A stretch of DNA of 64,000 bases from Afipia massiliensis (GCF_014203115.1 NZ_JACHIJ010000002.1:1-64000), one strand, 5' to 3'. Counted from the stretch's first letter, positions 1-8,932 are shown. The notes: a model not told the origin generated them from the letters alone. Made by a program: numbers and translations.

Positions 1-134
1 GCTCACACCAAGCGAGTTTGCCAACCGTTCAAACAGGGACGAAAACCAGAACAGAGTCTACTTATAAACGAGGGCAATCAGGGGTGCAGGTCAAACTAGA
101 GCGCAGCTAACGACAATCAATCTAAGAAATCATT

Positions 135-335
135 TTATTTCCAATCCCCGATCTTATCTGCTTCCCCGTAGACTTCGTCCAATATCTCGTCGAACATCCC
201 GTCAAATTCCGATAACTCGAACGTAGGCTTGCCGCCATCTATCCTTAATGTCCAAGTTCGGTAGGCTCGGTTGGGTTTGCTGGCCAGCTCAGCCGCCAAG
301 GCGTGCATACCTTTCTCCCATTCGTGATCGTCCAT
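135..335 (-). CDS. small hypothetical protein, 66 aa
   Basis: An unrecognised acidic small protein with several Asp/Glu clusters near the C-terminus and no membrane segment or signal peptide. I chose the ATG at 335 because an AAGGG ribosome-binding site lies about six bases upstream; a GTG at 359 would add eight residues but has no such site. It lies downstream of, and on the same strand as, the ClpP-like gene that ends at 395, so the two may be co-transcribed. No function is proposed. Confidence 0.45.
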   Translation of the reverse strand: MDDHEWEKGMHALAAELASKPNRAYRTWTLRIDGGKPTFELSEFDGMFDEILDEVYGEADKIGDWK

Positions 336-394
336 GATTTGGCCCTTACTCAACTTCACGGAAACGGGATAAGCCGAAGCAGGTTGTCCTCAAA

Positions 395-1285
395 TTATCT
401 TTGGCCCGTTGCCAACACCCTTTTCTGGCAATTGGAGTATTCAAGATGATCAGTCACGACTTCACCGGACATTGTGAATAGACATAGGGTTGCTCCAATC
501 GACTTGCGTCGGGTGTATTCTCGGCGATCCAAGTTTAACTGTTTTGCCTCCTCAATATCGCTAACCTCTCTTGCGACCGCTCTCTTTTGCTGTTCTGCTG
601 GATCCACTCCCGTTAATCGGTACCCCTTAAGCTCCTCAGTTGTTAGGATACGATTACTTTCGGGTTCGACAGCTAACATGTCATCAGCGAGCCGTTGCGA
701 TACGTTCATTTCGCGCAGATAGCTCCGCATATCCTGCAATACACGCTTATATGCCTCCGTTAGGCGATCTACGTCGAACGGCGTGTTTGGTGTCGTTCCA
801 AGATATGGCCTGTGTATACCGATTTTTGAACTGCCAACGTGCCGATCCACTGCGCCCGCCAAAACTAGCACGCATGCGCTAAAACAAACGCCGTTCACTC
901 CAATCGACACAGCTTCATTTCTAAACATTCTTCCAATTGCCATCGCAGCATTGATGCTGCCGCCCCGGCTACTAATCTCAAAATGCGTTCCGAAGGCACT
1001 GAGGTCTGGCAAAGTTTCCTTCGTGGCACTGTCATCGCACTGGAAACCCGATTTCGTTTTCTTCTCTTTCTCATGAAAATCGTCAAACAGCTTTCTTATG
1101 CTCTCTGCGGTGGCGGCAGTTAGCTCGCCGTCTATGTCAATGGAAATGCCGACAGAGCTGCCAGCACATGAAACTTTGCCGCTGACGGTTGCGGACTCAC
1201 CGTGCGCGGCCCGCTGGAGTGCCAGGGTCAACATGACAACGGTACTTAGGACCGCGAGAGTTGGTGATTTCAGCAATGCAGACAT
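395..1285 (-). CDS. periplasmic ClpP/crotonase-fold-like protein (COG3904-like), 296 aa
   Basis: The N-terminus has a hydrophobic export signal (roughly residues 1-32, ending in an Ala-rich stretch before HGES). The central part matches the ClpP/serine-dehydrogenase fold: an ISSRGGSINAAMAIG segment, then VCFSACVLVLAGA with the serine at the usual nucleophile position, then IGIHRPY with the histidine. Secreted proteins of this COG3904 type are common in alphaproteobacteria but their substrates are not known. The ATG at 1285 has GGAG eight bases upstream and is preferred to a GTG three codons earlier. It is transcribed away from the XRE regulator at 1367, so they share an 81-bp control region. 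Several Cys residues (C-terminal pair) could form disulfides in the periplasm. Confidence 0.7.
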   Translation of the reverse strand: MSALLKSPTLAVLSTVVMLTLALQRAAHGESATVSGKVSCAGSSVGISIDIDGELTAATAESIRKLFDDFHEKEKKTKSGFQCDDSATKETLPDLSAFGTHFEISSRGGSINAAMAIGRMFRNEAVSIGVNGVCFSACVLVLAGAVDRHVGSSKIGIHRPYLGTTPNTPFDVDRLTEAYKRVLQDMRSYLREMNVSQRLADDMLAVEPESNRILTTEELKGYRLTGVDPAEQQKRAVAREVSDIEEAKQLNLDRREYTRRKSIGATLCLFTMSGEVVTDHLEYSNCQKRVLATGQR

Positions 1286-1339
1286 GCCTGTCACTCCGAT
1301 GAATGTGCAAACGCGTTATGGCGAGCAATATAGTGCGTC

Positions 1340-1351
1340 GCAATTAATTGC
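1340..1351. promoter_or_regulatory. perfect 12-bp palindrome, candidate operator of the XRE regulator
   Basis: GCAATTAATTGC is a perfect palindrome 15 bp upstream of the XRE start codon and inside the divergent control region shared with the ClpP-like gene. Small XRE regulators commonly bind such sites and repress or activate their own promoter. That this is the binding site is inferred. Confidence 0.4.
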
Positions 1352-1366
1352 ACGTCCTGCCCGATT

Positions 1367-1609
1367 ATGTCCATGGCAGAGGATGTGCGACTCACTGTGG
1401 GGCGAAATGTGAAGAGGCTGCGAATCGCAGCCGGCCTCACACAAGCTGCGCTTGCCGAACGTATGGGTGTGGATCGGGCATATGTTAGTGGCTTGGAATT
1501 AGGTCAGCGCAATCCGACAATCGTGACATTGTGGCATGTAACGAAAGCACTTGGCGTCACGCTCCATGCCCTTTTTGTTGACGATAAGCCGCGGCGCAAC
1601 GTGCGTTAG
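1367..1609 (+). CDS. XRE-family transcriptional regulator, 80 aa
   Basis: Almost the whole protein is one helix-turn-helix of the XRE/Cro type: GRNVKRLRIAAGLTQAAL followed by the recognition helix region RMGVDRAYVSGLELGQRNP and a third-helix TLWHVTKALGV. Its size is that of the controller (C) proteins of restriction-modification systems, and a methyltransferase lies 660 bp downstream on the same strand, so a controller role is plausible but unproven. A second ATG two codons later is an alternative start. The 12-bp palindrome at 1340 may be its operator. Confidence 0.85.
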   Translation: MSMAEDVRLTVGRNVKRLRIAAGLTQAALAERMGVDRAYVSGLELGQRNPTIVTLWHVTKALGVTLHALFVDDKPRRNVR

Positions 1610-1722
1610 GCTGCCTCTTCCAAGATAAGGGCGCTGTGCGAAAATCATGAATTACGCACAGCGCTGTTGACGTTGATGTTGATGAGTTTAAATTGTGCAT
1701 ATTATACGTGCAAAAAGAGAGC

Positions 1723-2265
1723 ATGATGGTCATTGGATATGCCCGCGTTAGTACAGAAGTCCAGTCTTTAGCTGCGCAATTGACGCAACTTCAAGCGGCC
1801 AATTGCACCAAGATATTTCGCGAAAAAGTTAGCGGCGCGCGAACAGATCGCAAGCAGCTTGCTGCGCTGATAAAAGAACTTTCAAAAGGAGATGTCGTTC
1901 TAGTTACTCGCTTAGACAGATTGGCGCGATCCACGCGAGACCTTCTCAACGTGCTTGCAGCAATTGCCGAGAAAGGCGCTGGATTTAAATCGCTAGGGGA
2001 TGCCTGGGCTGACACTACGACAGCTCATGGTCGCTTGATGTTGACTGTTTTAGGTGGCTTGGCTGAGTTTGAGCGAGAGCTTATCCGTGCACGAACAGGA
2101 GAAGGGAGAGAGCGAGCAAAAGCGCGGGGGGTGGTTCTAGGTCGCAAGCCAAAGCTGACGAAGCATCAACAGAGAGAAGCGATTGCTCGTCGCGACGCTG
2201 GCGAAGTTCTAACCAAAATCGCGCGGTCATATAATGTAAGCCATAGCACAATTAGCAGATTATAA
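1723..2265 (+). CDS. serine recombinase (resolvase/invertase family), 180 aa
   Basis: The N-terminus IGYARVSTEVQSL carries the catalytic serine of small serine recombinases; RLDRLARSTRDLLN and the GRLMLTVLGGLAEFERELIRARTGEG segment hold the other conserved arginines and the long E helix. The C-terminus (TKIARSYNVSHSTISRL) is the usual DNA-binding helix-turn-helix. Length is normal for the Hin/Gin/Tn3 resolvase class. The double ATG at 1723/1726 follows an AAAGAGAG ribosome-binding site, so I start there rather than at 1693. The stop codon is only five bases before the methyltransferase start, so the two are probably co-transcribed. It could be a leftover of a transposon, a dimer resolvase of the island, or an invertase acting on the neighbouring genes. 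Confidence 0.9.
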   Translation: MMVIGYARVSTEVQSLAAQLTQLQAANCTKIFREKVSGARTDRKQLAALIKELSKGDVVLVTRLDRLARSTRDLLNVLAAIAEKGAGFKSLGDAWADTTTAHGRLMLTVLGGLAEFERELIRARTGEGRERAKARGVVLGRKPKLTKHQQREAIARRDAGEVLTKIARSYNVSHSTISRL

Positions 2266-2270
2266 CATGG

Positions 2271-5135
2271 GTGTCACATTCCTGCCGCACGACTTCCGAA
2301 ATGGTTCGTGCGAATTGTCTCACGGAGTTGCGAGAGTTGAAATTGAACTCCGTCGAAATTGAAGAAGCCATATCGGCTCTGGCCGAGCAGCCTTTCGACG
2401 GCGAAGAGTTTCCGTTCGCGTTCCTGCAAGCCTTCGGCAACAAGGAAACGACAATCAAGAAGCTGCGGGCCGGCGCGTCGAATAGCTCCGACCTGGGTGG
2501 CGTCCTGCAACGGAACCACATTCACATCGCCGTCTGCGCGCCGGGCGCGGTCACGAAGACTCTGGCCGCGCTGAAAGCCAGTCCGGCGACGGCGAAGGCG
2601 AAGGCGCGTTTTACCCTCGCTACCGACGGCGCGGACTTCGAGGCAGAGGATTTTGACACCGGTGAAACCGTCGCCTGTGCCTATGCCGATTTTCCCGACT
2701 ATTTCGGATTCTTCCTGCCGCTCGCGGGCATCACCACCGTCAAGCAGGTCCGCGAAAGCTCGTTTGACATCCGCGCCACCAGCCGCATGAACCGGCTCTA
2801 TGTCGAGCTTCTGAAAGACAATCCCGACTGGGGTACCGCGGCCCGACGCCACGACATGAACCACTTCATGGCGCGGTTGATCTTCTGCTTCTTCGCCGAG
2901 CGCACCGACATCTTTAACGGCATCGGCCTATTCACCGACACCATCGCTCGGATGAGCGCCAAGGACTCGTCCGACACCCATAAAGTGATCGGCGAATTGT
3001 TCCGCTCCATGAACACCAAGCGGGGGGACCGAGCGAGCGCCGGCATTCCCCGATGGGCCGACGCCTTTCCCTATGTGAATGGCGAACTGTTCTCCGGCAG
3101 CGTGGAAACGCCGCATTTCAGCAAGATCGCCCGCGCCTATCTTCTGCATATCGGCAGTCTCGACTGGACGAAGATCAATCCGGATATCTTCGGGTCGATG
3201 ATCCAAGCTGTCGCCGAGGACGAGGAACGCGGCGCGCTTGGCATGCACTACACGTCCGTGCCGAACATTCTGAAAGTTCTCAATCCGCTGTTCCTCGACG
3301 ATCTGCGGGCCCGCCTTGAAGAAGCGGGCGACAATTCGCGCAAGCTGCTAAACCTCCGTAATCGCATGGCGAAGATCAGAGTGTTCGACCCGGCCTGCGG
3401 CTCCGGTAATTTTCTTGTCATCGCCTACAAGGCGATGCGTGAGATTGAGGTCGAGATCAACAAGCGGCGAGGCGAGCCAGACCGGCGCACGGAAATCCCG
3501 CTCACCAATTTTCGCGGCATCGAACTACGTGACTTCCCGTCCGAAGTTGCGCGCCTCGCGCTCATCATCGCGGAGTTTCAGTGTGACGTGCTTTATCGTG
3601 GCCAGAAGGAGGCGTTGCAGGACTTCCTGCCGCTCGACGCACAGAACTGGATCACCTGCGGCAACGCCCTGCGGCTCGATTGGTTGAGCATCTGTCCGCC
3701 GACCGGAATGGGCGTGAAGCTGCAAGCAGAGGACTTGTTCCAAACGCCACTAGATCAGACGCAGATCGATTTTGAGAACGAAGGCGGGGAGACTTACATC
3801 TGCGGAAACCCTCCTTACGTAGGAGACAAAAAGCAAAATGAAGCCCAGAAATCTGATTTGCGAGAGTTACTTTCTCATCGATGTAGCCAATGGAAATCAT
3901 TGGACTATGTTTCCGGTTGGTTCATAAAGGCATGTGATTACGCACAGAGTACAAAGTCTGACAGTGCATTCGTCTCCACCAACAGCATTTGCCAAGGGCA
4001 ACAGGTGTCCATTCTCTGGCCGTTGATTTTAGATCACGGCCGTATCATCAAGTTTGCGTACCCGAGTTTCAAATGGTCCAACCTGGCCAGTAAGAACGCT
4101 GGCGTGACTGTTTCCATTATCGGACTGTCTTCATCGTCCTCTAGCACGCGCAAGATTTACAACGAGGGGGATGTCGGGAGTGTATCCGTCATAGAATGTG
4201 ACAACATCAATGCTTATTTAATACCCGGCAAAAACATTGAGATAGGGAAATCATCCAAGCCCATATCGGAAGTGCCCGCGATGACGCTGGGTAACGTCCC
4301 CTATGATGGGGGAAATCTCCTCCTATCGCCGAGTGATCTGGAGGGGCTAGGCTTGAGTACCGAGCAAAAACGAGAGTTTGTCCGGCGGTTTTTCGGTTCG
4401 GCCGAATTCATTCGTGGAATCGAGCGGTACTGTCTCTGGATCAGCGATTCTAACTTACAGGATGCTCTTTCACTCCCGCTAATCGCCGCACGGATTGATG
4501 GTGTAAGGCAGATGCGATTAGCGTCCACCGACGCCGGGACGGTTGCTATGGCAGCTCGACCCCATCAGATGCGAGAGATGAATATTGGTCGAGAGAAGAC
4601 CATTGTTGTTCCTCGTGTGAGTTCGGAAAATCGTCAGTTCTTGCCTGTCGGGTTGGTTGGGAGTGATGCTGTTATTGGCGACAAGAACTACGCGATGTAC
4701 GACGGTCCGATTTGGTGTGTGGCACTCCTTGCGTCGAGATTGCATAGAACGTGGATCGGAGCAGTCTGCGTCAGACTACGAACCGATTTCTCTTATGGCA
4801 GCACTTTAGGTTGGAATACATTTCCGGTCCCTGCGCTCACCGAAAAAAACAAGGCTGATCTGACTCGCTGCGCGGAAGACATTCTGCTGGCACGCGAGGC
4901 GCATTTCCCGGCGACGATTGCCGACCTTTACGATCCGGAGAATATGCCCGCCGAGTTGCGTGCGGCGCATGAACGCAACGACGAAGTGCTTGAACGTATC
5001 TACATTGGCCGCCGCTTCCGCAATGACACGGAGCGACTGGAAAAGCTGTTCGATCTTTACACCAAAATGATTGCGTCGTCTGGTGCTGGCAAGAGCACGG
5101 CGGCGAAGAAGAATAGGGCAAGGGCAAGCGCGTGA
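2271..5135 (+). CDS. N6-adenine-type DNA methyltransferase, YeeA/DnmA-like, 954 aa
   Basis: Motif I (VFDPACGSGNF, near residue 370) binds S-adenosylmethionine and the catalytic motif IV is NPPY (near residue 513), the form used by adenine-N6 methylases of the gamma class. About 350 residues precede motif I, with a helical region rich in RHDMNHFMARLIFCFFAERT, as in the large YeeA/MmeI-like methylases. The C-terminal part after NPPY should hold target recognition. The next two genes overlap or nearly so and encode a helicase and a GIY-YIG nuclease, the same set as B. subtilis yeeA-yeeB-yeeC, where YeeA (DnmA) is an adenine methylase. The GTG at 2271 is the longest start; ATG at 2301 is possible. 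Bases about 3770-4840 are clearly AT-richer than both flanks, suggesting a swapped recognition domain. Confidence 0.85.
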   Translation: MSHSCRTTSEMVRANCLTELRELKLNSVEIEEAISALAEQPFDGEEFPFAFLQAFGNKETTIKKLRAGASNSSDLGGVLQRNHIHIAVCAPGAVTKTLAALKASPATAKAKARFTLATDGADFEAEDFDTGETVACAYADFPDYFGFFLPLAGITTVKQVRESSFDIRATSRMNRLYVELLKDNPDWGTAARRHDMNHFMARLIFCFFAERTDIFNGIGLFTDTIARMSAKDSSDTHKVIGELFRSMNTKRGDRASAGIPRWADAFPYVNGELFSGSVETPHFSKIARAYLLHIGSLDWTKINPDIFGSMIQAVAEDEERGALGMHYTSVPNILKVLNPLFLDDLRARLEEAGDNSRKLLNLRNRMAKIRVFDPACGSGNFLVIAYKAMREIEVEINKRRGEPDRRTEIPLTNFRGIELRDFPSEVARLALIIAEFQCDVLYRGQKEALQDFLPLDAQNWITCGNALRLDWLSICPPTGMGVKLQAEDLFQTPLDQTQIDFENEGGETYICGNPPYVGDKKQNEAQKSDLRELLSHRCSQWKSLDYVSGWFIKACDYAQSTKSDSAFVSTNSICQGQQVSILWPLILDHGRIIKFAYPSFKWSNLASKNAGVTVSIIGLSSSSSSTRKIYNEGDVGSVSVIECDNINAYLIPGKNIEIGKSSKPISEVPAMTLGNVPYDGGNLLLSPSDLEGLGLSTEQKREFVRRFFGSAEFIRGIERYCLWISDSNLQDALSLPLIAARIDGVRQMRLASTDAGTVAMAARPHQMREMNIGREKTIVVPRVSSENRQFLPVGLVGSDAVIGDKNYAMYDGPIWCVALLASRLHRTWIGAVCVRLRTDFSYGSTLGWNTFPVPALTEKNKADLTRCAEDILLAREAHFPATIADLYDPENMPAELRAAHERNDEVLERIYIGRRFRNDTERLEKLFDLYTKMIASSGAGKSTAAKKNRARASA

Positions 5136-7207
5136 CCGACGACAAGAAAACCATTCCTGCCGTTTCGGTTTCCTATGCCCGCAACGGTTCATCGACCAAG
5201 GCCAACGCGCTTGGCATGCGGCCGATGCAGGAGCGCGCTTATGAACGGCGCGGCGAGCAGTACCTTCTCATCAAGTCGCCGCCTGCTTCCGGGAAGAGTC
5301 GGGCGCTCATGTTCATAGCGCTCGACAAGCTCGCCAATCAGGGTCTCGAGCAGGCGATTATCGTCGTGCCGGAAAAATCCATCGGCGCGAGCTTCCATGA
5401 CGAGCCGTTGACCAAATACGGTTTTTCGGCCAATTGGATCGTTGTGCCCAAATGGAACCTCTGCGACGCGCCGGGCTCGGACAACGGCGGCAAGGTCAAT
5501 TCCCTCGGTGCGTTCCTCGACAGCGATGATAAGGTTCTGGTCTGCACCCACGCGACCTTCCGCTTCGCCGTGGACAAGTTCGGGGTCGAGAAGTTCGACA
5601 ACCGGCTGATCGCGGTGGATGAGTTTCACCACGTTTCCGCCGACCCCGACAGCAAGCTCGGCCAGCATCTCGGCGCGTTCATCGCCCGCGACAAGGTGCA
5701 TATCGTGGCCATGACCGGCTCATACTTTCGGGGCGATGCCGTGCCGGTGCTCGCCCCCCACGACGAGGCGAAGTTCGATAGTGTCACCTATACCTACTAC
5801 GAACAACTCAATGGCTACGAATATCTCAAGCAACTCGACATCGGCTATTTCTTCTATTCCCGTACCTTCCCCGAGACCTATGCCGACGACATACTAAGTG
5901 TCCTGGACCCGAACGAAAAAACCATCATCCACATCCCAAGCGTCAATTCGCGCGAAAGCACGAAAGATAAGATTAGGGAGGTGGAACACATCATCGAGGC
6001 GTTGGGCGAGTGGCAAGGCGTCCACCCCACGACCGGATTCCAGTTGGTCAAGCGGCCCGACGGTCGCGTCCTGCACATCGCCGATCTGGTCGATGATGAT
6101 CCCGCGAAGCGCGACAAAGTTTCTGCTGCACTGAAAGACTCGACGCAGAAGAACAACCGCGACCACGTGGACATCATCATCGCGCTCGGCATGGCGAAGG
6201 AGGGTTTCGACTGGATTTGGTGCGATCACGCGCTGACCGTCGGATATCGATCGAGCCTTACCGAGATCGTGCAGATCATCGGCCGGGCCACCCGTGACGC
6301 GCCGGGCAAAACCCGGGCGCGGTTCACTAATCTGATCGCCGAGCCGGACGCCTCCGAGGAAGCTGTCACCGAGGCCATCAACGATACGCTGAAAGCCATT
6401 GCCGCCAGCCTGTTGATGGAGCAGGTGCTCGCGCCACGCTTCAACTTTACGCCGAAGAATCCGCAGAGCGGCCCGGTTGAAGGCTTCGACTATGGCGAGG
6501 GCGGCTACGACCCAATTAAGGGGAACGTCGGCTTCAATGAACAGACCGGGCAGTTCCATATCGAGATCAAGGGTCTTGTAGAACCCAAGAGCAAGGAAGC
6601 CGCACGCATCTGCACTGAGGATCTGAATGAAGTCATCGCCGCCTTTGTTCAGGACAAAACCACCATTGAGCGCGGACTGTTCGACGAGGAACTGATTCCC
6701 GAGGAGCTGACCCAAGTGCGTATGGGGAAGATCATCAAGGACAAGTATCCCGAACTTGACGAGGAAGATCAGGAAGCTGTGCGTCAGCACGCGATCGCCG
6801 CGCTTAACGTAACGCAGCAGGCCAAGCAGATCGCGCTTGGGAGCGAAAACGATATTGAGCGAAAAGCCAATACAGCCTTAATCGATGGCGTGCGGAAATT
6901 TGCCCTGAGTGTAACCGAACTTGATATCGACCTTATCGATCGCATCAACCCGTTCGGCGAGGCCTACGCCATACTCGCCAAGACGATGAACGAGGAAAGT
7001 CTGAAGCAGGTCGGGGCGGCGATCGCCGCCAAGCGCACAAGTCTGACGCCGGTGGAGGCCAAAGAGCTTGCCGTCCGCGCGTCGCGGTTTAAGAAGGAGC
7101 GAAGCCGGCTGCCATCCATCGACGCCCAGGACCCCTGGGAAAGACGCATGGCCGAAGGAGCCGTGGCGTTCATGCGTTTCAAGAAGGAGGGCCGCTATGA
7201 CGGATGA
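5132..7207 (+). CDS. SF2 DEAD/DEAH-type helicase, YeeB-like, 691 aa
   Basis: Walker A is SPPASGKSRA (near residue 48), motif II is VDEFHHV (near 162), motif III MTGSYFRGD, and motif VI QIIGRATRD (near 380), a complete superfamily 2 helicase/translocase core of the restriction type. The C-terminal 280 residues match no domain I can name. The GTG start overlaps the methylase stop (GTGA) and the gene ends 11 bp inside the nuclease gene, so the three proteins are translationally coupled and probably act together. By analogy with type I and type III restriction enzymes it would use ATP to move along DNA once an unmethylated site is recognised; this is inferred. Confidence 0.85.
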   Translation: MTDDKKTIPAVSVSYARNGSSTKANALGMRPMQERAYERRGEQYLLIKSPPASGKSRALMFIALDKLANQGLEQAIIVVPEKSIGASFHDEPLTKYGFSANWIVVPKWNLCDAPGSDNGGKVNSLGAFLDSDDKVLVCTHATFRFAVDKFGVEKFDNRLIAVDEFHHVSADPDSKLGQHLGAFIARDKVHIVAMTGSYFRGDAVPVLAPHDEAKFDSVTYTYYEQLNGYEYLKQLDIGYFFYSRTFPETYADDILSVLDPNEKTIIHIPSVNSRESTKDKIREVEHIIEALGEWQGVHPTTGFQLVKRPDGRVLHIADLVDDDPAKRDKVSAALKDSTQKNNRDHVDIIIALGMAKEGFDWIWCDHALTVGYRSSLTEIVQIIGRATRDAPGKTRARFTNLIAEPDASEEAVTEAINDTLKAIAASLLMEQVLAPRFNFTPKNPQSGPVEGFDYGEGGYDPIKGNVGFNEQTGQFHIEIKGLVEPKSKEAARICTEDLNEVIAAFVQDKTTIERGLFDEELIPEELTQVRMGKIIKDKYPELDEEDQEAVRQHAIAALNVTQQAKQIALGSENDIERKANTALIDGVRKFALSVTELDIDLIDRINPFGEAYAILAKTMNEESLKQVGAAIAAKRTSLTPVEAKELAVRASRFKKERSRLPSIDAQDPWERRMAEGAVAFMRFKKEGRYDG

Positions 7208-8378
7208 CCTCGATCTTGACGAACTGGCGGCGGACCTCGCTGACTTCGCGCCACCGGACAAGAAAGGCGGCCGTAGCGCACGCGAGGAACGTATTATCGC
7301 GGGCTTTGAAGAAATCCAGCGCTTCGCTGAGGTCCACGGCCGCGCGCCAGCGCATGGCGAGAGCAACGACATCTTCGAGCGGCTTTATGCCGTACGGCTC
7401 GACCGGTTGCGCGGGCTGGAAGAGTGCCGTGCGCTTCTCGCTCCGCTCGACAAGCAGGGTCTCTTGGCAGATGCGGTGACGCCGGCCACCGAGCCAGTCG
7501 AATCGATGGATGACGATGTATTGCTTGCCGAACTGGAAGGCGTGGGTGGCGCGTCCGACATTACAGAGCTTCGCCATGTGCGAACCGCCGCCGACAAGCG
7601 TGCGGCTGAGGAAATCGCCAATCGCACACCCTGCAAGGACTTCGATAACTTCAAGCCGCTGTTCGTTCAGGTAAAGAAAGACCTCGATGCCGGCATACGC
7701 CAGACGCGGCGGTTCCAGACGATGGCCGAGATCAAGGAGGGCGAGTTTTTCATCGTCGGTGGCCAGATCGTCTATGTCGCGGGAGTCGGCAAGGAATTTG
7801 TGACCGAGTACGACCGTCGCGATAGCCGGTTGCGGGTGATCTACGACAACGGCACCGAGAGCGATGTTCTATTGCGCTCGTTGCAACGTGCCCTCCACCG
7901 CGATGAGGCGGGCCGGCGCATCACCGACCCCACGGCGGGGCCGCTGTTTTCCGGCGAAAGCGAAGACGGCGACCTGGCCAGCGGCACGATCTACGTGCTG
8001 CGTAGCAAGTCTGACCATCCGACCGTTGCGGCCCACCGCGATGTGCTGCACAAGATCGGCGTCACTGGCGGCGACATTGCGCGCCGCATTGCCTCTGCAA
8101 GGCAAGATCCGACGTTTCTCATGGCCGACGTTGACGTGCTCGCTACTTACGAGCTGTTCAACATCAACCGCACGCGCCTTGAGAACCTGATACACCGGGT
8201 TTTCGACTCGGCGCGCCTGGACATCGAGATCAAGGATCGCTTCGGACAGCTAGTGATACCACGCGAATGGTTTCTTGTACCTGTGTTCGTAATTGACGAA
8301 GCAGTTGAACGCATCAGGGACGGAACGATTACAGAGTATAAGTACGACCCCAAGGTCGCTGCGTTGGTGAATCGATGA
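7197..8378 (+). CDS. GIY-YIG nuclease of the T5orf172/MUG113 type, YeeC-like, 393 aa
   Basis: The C-terminal domain (about residues 262-365) has the GIY-YIG pattern of the T5orf172/MUG113 branch: IYVLRS, then HKIGVT, the arginine of GGDIARRI, the metal-binding glutamate region LENLIH and a final REWF. The N-terminal 250 residues are acidic then helical and may bind the partner proteins. An ATG at 7197 with AAGAAGGAGG just upstream is the start, overlapping the helicase gene by 11 bp. In the YeeABC arrangement this would be the cleaving subunit. A bare colony-type nicking role or a non-cleaving role cannot be excluded from sequence. Confidence 0.82.
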   Translation: MTDDLDLDELAADLADFAPPDKKGGRSAREERIIAGFEEIQRFAEVHGRAPAHGESNDIFERLYAVRLDRLRGLEECRALLAPLDKQGLLADAVTPATEPVESMDDDVLLAELEGVGGASDITELRHVRTAADKRAAEEIANRTPCKDFDNFKPLFVQVKKDLDAGIRQTRRFQTMAEIKEGEFFIVGGQIVYVAGVGKEFVTEYDRRDSRLRVIYDNGTESDVLLRSLQRALHRDEAGRRITDPTAGPLFSGESEDGDLASGTIYVLRSKSDHPTVAAHRDVLHKIGVTGGDIARRIASARQDPTFLMADVDVLATYELFNINRTRLENLIHRVFDSARLDIEIKDRFGQLVIPREWFLVPVFVIDEAVERIRDGTITEYKYDPKVAALVNR

Positions 8379-8458
8379 GTGGAACCTGACAGGGAGTGAA
8401 GAGGGAGGCCCCCGACCAGCTTTAAGCTTTCCCGCTGCGTGAATGGTCTGAGCGCTGA

Positions 8459-8896
8459 ATGATGTCTGAGTTGCTTACACATTCATTGGAAGCCGCTGTA
8501 ACCGCTGCTTTTGAAGTAATATCAGAGCTTGCTGATGAAATGGACGCGCAATTTGAGAACGCGGCAGATTGGGCGCAAGGTTCTGATGCAAACCGCAGTC
8601 GATTATCGGCTAGTGTTACGCTCGGCGGTGTGAGAAGGCCGTCGATATTGAAATCATTGCGCGCGAAGAATCTGCAAATCGAGTTTTTCTGGAAGACAGA
8701 ACGCACAAGGCCCGATCGACTTTGGAATGCGGTCAACTGTCTAGAAATTTGCATATTCCATCTTTCAAAATTGTCCGGTAATGACGCGGCTATTCTCAAG
8801 GTGGAATTGCAGCAAGCAGTTGACGCAGTAAAGGACACCCATTTTCCACCTATGTTCTCCAAGAGAGGAGCAAGGAAGCGCAGGAAAAATGTGTGA
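8459..8896 (+). CDS. hypothetical protein, 145 aa
   Basis: Not recognised. It is predicted to be helical with no signal peptide or membrane segment, acidic at the N-terminus and strongly basic at the C-terminus (a KRGARKRRKN tail). It follows the nuclease gene by 80 bp on the same strand, so it may be the last gene of the defence operon or a separate unit. An open frame of 170 codons on the opposite strand covers the same bases; I prefer this strand because of the double ATG start, the direction of its neighbours and the basic tail, but the choice is not certain. Confidence 0.45.
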   Translation: MMSELLTHSLEAAVTAAFEVISELADEMDAQFENAADWAQGSDANRSRLSASVTLGGVRRPSILKSLRAKNLQIEFFWKTERTRPDRLWNAVNCLEICIFHLSKLSGNDAAILKVELQQAVDAVKDTHFPPMFSKRGARKRRKNV

Positions 8897-8932
8897 TACG
8901 CGAATCTGCTCAGTACAACGAAATGCAAATTC

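Noticed and set aside
5894-6790. 298-codon minus-strand open frame
   Set aside because: Antisense to the helicase gene with intact motifs on the plus strand.
2271-8378. BREX or DISARM system
   Set aside because: No PglZ, BrxC, BrxL or Lon-like gene for BREX, and no DUF1998 or PLD-domain gene for DISARM; the three genes fit the YeeABC set instead.
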